From: Micrococcaceae bacterium UBA6021
GTDB taxonomy: Bacteria > Actinomycetota > Actinomycetes > Actinomycetales > Micrococcaceae
Reading direction: 5' to 3'
Length of the DNA: 10,885 bases
NCBI GenBank assembly: GCA_002427975.1
Contig: DIZT01000261.1
Coordinates: 11,455-22,339 of the forward strand
In this document: piece after piece, positions 8,601-10,885 of the stretch
Position numbering within the stretch: position 1 is the stretch's first letter
Layout: each line of letters begins with the position of its first letter
Program-made: the position numbers and the translations under genes
The notes under the pieces: generated by a model
What the model was told of the DNA's origin: nothing
Databases searched by the model: none
What the model saw: the letters and a program-made list of their open reading frames with translations, nothing else

Positions 8601-10054
8601 TGGCGGATGATCCTGCCCGCCAGGAACAGCCCACGGTGTTCTACGAACCGGACCAGGACGGCAACATGGCCATCTACGGCACCGGCGGCTCCGGAAAGTC
8701 AGCGGCCCTGCGCGGCATCGCGATTGCCGCCGCCGTCACGCCCCGCGGCGGGCCTGTGCACATTTACGGGATAGATTGCGGCTCCTCGGGTCTGAAGATG
8801 CTCGAAGAGCTGCCGCACGTCGGGGAGATCATCAACGGTGACGACGTCGAACGTGTGGGCCGGTTGCTCCGCCTGCTTCGGGACATCGCCGACGAGAGGT
8901 CCGCACGGTTCGCCGAGGTCAGGGCGTCCACCATCGTCGAGTACCGTTCCCTGGCCAACCGCCCGGACGAGAAGCGCATCTTCGTGCTCCTGGACGGCAT
9001 GTCGGCGTTCCGCGAGACGTACGAATACAGCCGCCTGTCCGCACTCTGGGACATCTTCCTGCAGCTGGCCACCGACGGCCGTCCCCTGGGAATCCACCTC
9101 GTTGTCACCGGTGACCGGCCAAACTCCGTGCCGGCGTCGTTGCTTGCCTCCATCCAGCGCCGGCTCGTGCTGCGGCTGACATCGGAGGACGACTACATGT
9201 CCATGGACGTCCCCAAGGACGTCCTCACCAGCTCCTCACCGCCGGGGCGCGGCCTGCTGGGCGGCTACGAGGTCCAGCTCGCTGTCCTGGGCGGCAACTC
9301 CAACCTGGCGCTGCAGGCCCGGGAAGTCCACAAGCTCAGCCAGGCGATGCTGCGCCAGGGGCTGGAATCGGCTCCGAAAATCCAGCGGCTTCCGGAACAG
9401 GTGGACCTGGATGTGCTGCCGGCCGGCAACCCGGACCTGCCCGTCATCGGCGTCGACGACGAAACCCTGCAGCCGGCCGAGATCATGGCCCAGGGGCCGC
9501 TGCTGCTGGCCGGCCCGCCAGGGGCAGGCAGGACGGTGGCGCTGGTGACCCTGGCATACGCGCTGCGCCGTTCCAACCCGGACACGGAGCTGGTGTATAT
9601 CGGCTCGCGCCGGTCCGCAGTAGCGTCGATGCCGCTCTGGAACCGCTCGGTGGTGGGCGCCGATGACCTGGCTGAGATCCTCGAGGACCTCACGGAGCAC
9701 TCCTCCGGGAACCCCGGGAAGCTGGCGATCTTCATCGAAGGCCTGACCGAGTTCACGGATACCATTGCGGAATCGGGTGTATCGCAGCTCGTGACAGCGT
9801 CCATCAAGGCCGACCAGTGGGTCATCGGGGAATCGGAAACGTCCACCTGGTCCTCCGCCTGGTCCCTGTCGCAGCCCTTCAAATCCGGACGCCGGGGCCT
9901 GCTCATCAACCCGGGTGACATCGAAGGGGACAGCCTGCTCAACACGTCGCTGGGCCGGGTCAGCCCGGAGTTCATTCCTGGCCGCGGCTACATCGTGGGG
10001 CGCGGCAAGGCCCGCAAACTGCAGATTGCCCTGCCGCCGGAAAACAGGGGCTGA
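5609..10054 (+). CDS. FHA-containing FtsK/SpoIIIE-family ATPase, type VII secretion EccC/EssC-like
   Basis: A 1481-residue membrane motor. Residues 1 to about 92 are beta-grasp/EssC-N-like. Residues about 105-197 are an FHA domain with IGRD (129-132), S145-K-R-H148 and NSANG (163-167). Two membrane helices lie at about 244-261 and 263-281, followed by a basic coiled-coil-like stretch. Residues about 350-620 look like the degenerate ATPase-like domain of EccC, with LVIVEDD and VMWVATD at strand positions. ATPase 1 has Walker A GGTTGAGKS (697-705), Walker B VIVVDEF (800-806) and LATQRP. ATPase 2 has GTGGSGKS (1024-1031) and FVLLDG (1125-1130). ATPase 3 has GPPGAGRT (1302-1309), with Arg for the Walker Lys, and AIFIEG (1373-1378). 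EccC/EssC proteins drive export of WXG100-type substrates. The tandem ATPases argue against a DNA-translocating FtsK. The start overlaps the previous stop (ATGA). The family is secure; the substrate is unknown. Confidence 0.93.
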   Translation: MRIRLTLRRDPAETKDLAVTVDGLATVADIATQLWAADPDRKGSPAPENLSLRIDEAFVGGGLRGSVLTRTDNLLESGLRPGSVVSLTEVSELFNAPGANRGPAAATLRILSGPDVGQEFSLPSGTSYIGRDRDVDIRLSDPLTSKRHARITVGESVEIVDTNSANGLLMDGRPVTRATLNSSDTVTLGETTVTVVPLGRNQAAAPTSPLVDFNRSPRVVPRFDAPKRVPPAGPKRPDHQPFPYIMLMAPLLMGGIMFAVTRNILSVVFMMMMPLFIVGHYVDHKMQARRQQKEQLKQFRESMAAFRQDITELQHVERAVRLQEAPSVSDTVDSIYKLGPLLWTHRPEHAGFLGLRFGLGTGTSRILFEEPNSNDTEAEYMREIQDCLKQFRDIEGVPVVSQLRTAGAFGVAGARGLVDDVACGIVLQFVGLHSPAEAVVTAMTSAQSRQRWDWLQWLPHVGSGHSPLTGDHLAAGSASGSSLVARLEDLLDAREALAKRSGPEHRGSVDPAKDEIPAPVLPAVLVIVEDDAPVDRGRLTRLAERGPDSGVHVMWVATDIQSLPAACRDFMVVDGENGTTTGQVRLGRHTYPVSCESLDADLAAQLARMLAPVVDVGKPVNDDSDLPRAVSYATLIGKDFLDNPQAVAERWVENNSVHASAVPNRKDNGTLRALVGSKGIEPLYLDLKNEGPHALVGGTTGAGKSEFLQSWVMGMAAAYSPDRVSFLFVDYKGGAAFADCLNLPHTVGLVTDLSQHLVRRALTSLRAELHHREHLLNRKKAKDLLGLQREADPEAPPYLVIVVDEFAALATEVPEFVDGVVDVAARGRSLGLHLILATQRPAGVIKDSLRANTNLRVALRMADEDDATDILGVPDAAYFDPSIPGRGAAKTGPGRIQGFQTGYAGGWTTEKPQRPQIDIVEMAFGSGPSWEAPAPGKPVKEAPAGPNDIARMTANIVRASESLGIRPPRKPWLDELATTYDFSKLPNPRTDERLLLGVADDPARQEQPTVFYEPDQDGNMAIYGTGGSGKSAALRGIAIAAAVTPRGGPVHIYGIDCGSSGLKMLEELPHVGEIINGDDVERVGRLLRLLRDIADERSARFAEVRASTIVEYRSLANRPDEKRIFVLLDGMSAFRETYEYSRLSALWDIFLQLATDGRPLGIHLVVTGDRPNSVPASLLASIQRRLVLRLTSEDDYMSMDVPKDVLTSSSPPGRGLLGGYEVQLAVLGGNSNLALQAREVHKLSQAMLRQGLESAPKIQRLPEQVDLDVLPAGNPDLPVIGVDDETLQPAEIMAQGPLLLAGPPGAGRTVALVTLAYALRRSNPDTELVYIGSRRSAVASMPLWNRSVVGADDLAEILEDLTEHSSGNPGKLAIFIEGLTEFTDTIAESGVSQLVTASIKADQWVIGESETSTWSSAWSLSQPFKSGRRGLLINPGDIEGDSLLNTSLGRVSPEFIPGRGYIVGRGKARKLQIALPPENRG

Positions 10055-10065
10055 GCCGTTGCATC

Positions 10066-10104
10066 CCACGGGCCTGTAAATCCAATGGATTTGCGGGCCC
10101 GTGG
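10066..10104 (+). terminator. Strong hairpin after the EccC-like gene, probable terminator
   Basis: An 18-nt left arm (10066-10083, starting CCACGGGCC) pairs fully with 10087-10104 (ending GGCCCGTGG) around the loop AAT, with only two G.U pairs. It starts 11 nt after the stop at 10054. No T-run follows, as is common for actinobacterial terminators. The remaining gap to the next gene (10105-10175) holds no convincing promoter. Confidence 0.75.
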
Positions 10105-10175
10105 CGCGTTGTAGCAGACTACCGGAAACACTGTCTCGCTGCGGAAGGGGTGCCGCGCGCTGTCGAAAGGTAACC

Positions 10176-10733
10176 ATGATCCGATCCTCATCCGTGCTCC
10201 GCGACGTTTCAGCTGCTGCGGCCACTGCGGTGATGGCCCTCGTGGTGTGCCTTTCGGTGGCGGCCCCGGGGCATGCTGAAACCAGTAGACCCACGCAGGC
10301 ATTGTGCCTCCTGAATTGTGAACCGGGCAATCCGAAGCCCGGACCGAGGGACACTCCGACACCATCGCCGACGCAGACGTCGTCGGCTCCAGTGATCGAG
10401 CCCCCACCCCCGGCGCCTCCCGTGCCCGCAGCGCCAGCCCCGGCGCCGGTTCCCACGCTCGCGCCGGAGCCCAGTGTTTCGCCGGCTGAGCAGACGCCGT
10501 CGGCCGCGCCCAGCCCGTCGCCGTCGTCCGCAACCCCGTCCACGGAATCAAACTGGAACAAGCCCGTCACCAAATCGGCCCAGCCCACGCAGGCTGCCGC
10601 CGTTTCCCCTGACGACGGCTCCGGCCTCTTTGGCAGCCCCGGGCTGCCGGCCATCATGGGAGGCGTGCTGCTGGTGGGAATCGCCGGCCTTGCCTTCGCC
10701 TGGTGGAGCCGGAACCGGCTCGCCTCGCACTGA
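10176..10733 (+). CDS. Secreted Pro/Ser/Thr-rich protein with C-terminal membrane anchor
   Basis: I do not recognise this protein. The start at 10176 is preferred to the in-frame ATG at 10101, because 10101 lies inside the terminator hairpin, GAAAGG (10165-10170) sits 5 nt before 10176, and the shorter form begins with a proper signal peptide. The 185-residue product has a basic start (MIRSSSVLR), a hydrophobic core (about 11-30) and a likely cleavage site after PGHA (34). A small Cys pair follows (LCLLNC, 44 and 48). Residues about 50-148 are low complexity, rich in Pro, Ala, Ser and Thr, like a wall-spanning stalk. One membrane helix (about 157-177) is followed by a short basic tail (SRNRLASH). 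No LPxTG motif is present, so anchoring is by the helix and not by sortase. It lies behind a terminator, so it may be independently expressed; a role with the motor is only suggested by adjacency. Confidence 0.8.
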   Translation: MIRSSSVLRDVSAAAATAVMALVVCLSVAAPGHAETSRPTQALCLLNCEPGNPKPGPRDTPTPSPTQTSSAPVIEPPPPAPPVPAAPAPAPVPTLAPEPSVSPAEQTPSAAPSPSPSSATPSTESNWNKPVTKSAQPTQAAAVSPDDGSGLFGSPGLPAIMGGVLLVGIAGLAFAWWSRNRLASH

Positions 10734-10738
10734 CATCC

Positions 10739-10764
10739 GGTGATCGAGCTTGTCGAGATCAACC
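10739..10764. repeat. Actinobacterial-type intergenic repeat (imperfect palindrome)
   Basis: The core GATCGAGCTTGTCGAGATC lies 6 nt after the stop codon, flanked by GGT and AACC to give an imperfect inverted repeat with small bulges. From memory, variants containing TCGAGCTTGTCGA are common after genes in Micrococcales genomes. It may act as a terminator or be a dispersed REP-like element. Confidence 0.5.
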
Positions 10765-10781
10765 CCAACCTCCCCAACTGA

Positions 10782-10829
10782 GTAGCAGTAGATGTCGTTA
10801 TGAGCCCTCATGACGACATCTACTGCTAC
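10782..10829. repeat. Near-perfect 48-nt palindrome, possible bidirectional terminator or dispersed repeat
   Basis: Arm 10782-10798 (GTAGCAGTAGATGTCGT) is the exact reverse complement of 10813-10829. Pairing continues inward through a G.T pair and four more Watson-Crick pairs to a 4-nt loop at 10804-10807. It is less GC-rich than its surroundings. No T-run follows on either strand. Confidence 0.8.
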
Positions 10830-10851
10830 CTACATGGGCTGCCGGCGTGCA

Positions 10852-10879
10852 GCATGGGGAGCGGTGCATGGGCAGCGGT
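10852..10879. repeat. 14-nt tandem repeat at right edge
   Basis: GCATGGGGAGCGGT (10852-10865) is followed directly by GCATGGGCAGCGGT (10866-10879), one mismatch apart. A looser related copy begins near 10833 (CATGGGCTGCCGGC). The window ends 6 nt later, so whether the array continues cannot be seen. Confidence 0.6.
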
Positions 10880-10885
10880 GCCCAT

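Noticed and set aside
5609..10054. Classical FtsK chromosome-segregation translocase
   Set aside because: It has three ATPase modules, an FHA domain, only two membrane helices and no C-terminal gamma-like winged helix, all unlike FtsK/SpoIIIE and like EccC/EssC.
10111..10122. GTAG-CAGA-CTAC small palindrome as an operator for the secreted protein gene
   Set aside because: A 4-bp arm is easily due to chance and no promoter elements are recognisable around it.
10101..10175. Longer start for the secreted protein at ATG 10101
   Set aside because: This ATG is inside the terminator hairpin, and the extra 25 residues are Arg/Cys-rich and would displace the signal peptide from the N-terminus.
9236..10777. 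Long minus-strand open frame, and other long minus-strand frames such as 5942-7264 and 1365-2237
   Set aside because: They lie opposite strongly motif-supported genes, have Arg/Gly/His-rich low-quality translations and show no domain motifs. High GC readily produces such shadows.
10826..10885. End of a minus-strand gene entering from the right edge
   Set aside because: The frame is open from the edge to a TAG at 10826-10828, but only 19 codons are visible, they overlap the tandem repeats, and no motif supports coding.
1..10885. tRNA, rRNA, CRISPR array, insertion sequence or riboswitch
   Set aside because: I saw no cloverleaf, regularly spaced direct repeats, transposase motifs or known aptamer cores; nearly all the sequence is occupied by the genes described.

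Overview
The window is G+C-rich, densely packed actinobacterial DNA with six complete genes and one 5'-truncated gene, all on the + strand. Codon use, Pro/Ala-rich linkers, ATGA overlaps and the intergenic repeat style suggest Micrococcales, with Arthrobacter/Pseudarthrobacter as my best guess. That placement is recognition from memory and not a database match.

Positions 1-4846 hold a phosphothreonine-signalling block. It begins with the C-terminal part of an FHA protein cut by the left edge (1-539), followed by a PP2C-type Ser/Thr phosphatase (536-1435). Next come an FHA protein with a putative zinc ribbon (1437-3065) and a membrane Ser/Thr kinase with an extracellular FN3-like domain (TTG start, 3062-4846). 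These four genes overlap by 4 nt or lie 1 nt apart and look translationally coupled. A 61-nt gap with a strong Shine-Dalgarno leads to a second coupled pair: a small FHA-like/winged-helix protein (4908-5612) and a 1481-residue FtsK/SpoIIIE ATPase (5609-10054). The ATPase has an N-terminal beta-grasp-like segment, an FHA domain, two membrane helices and tandem ATPase modules, the layout of EccC/EssC motor proteins of type VII secretion. A strong hairpin follows its stop codon.

Positions 10176-10733 encode a separate secreted protein with a signal peptide, a Pro/Ser/Thr/Ala-rich stalk and a C-terminal membrane helix. After it come a short actinobacterial-type intergenic repeat, an almost perfect 48-nt palindrome and short tandem repeats running off the right edge.

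My reading is a type VII-like secretion motor wired to its own kinase/phosphatase/FHA circuit. The kinase would phosphorylate threonines in the flexible linkers of several proteins, the phosphatase would reverse this, and the FHA domains, including the one on the motor, would read the marks. In support, a short T-x-x-R/K pattern recurs in the linkers of all four signalling proteins. No WXG100 substrate, EccB/EccD/EccE homologue or mycosin is visible here, so the secretion role is inferred from the motor's architecture alone.
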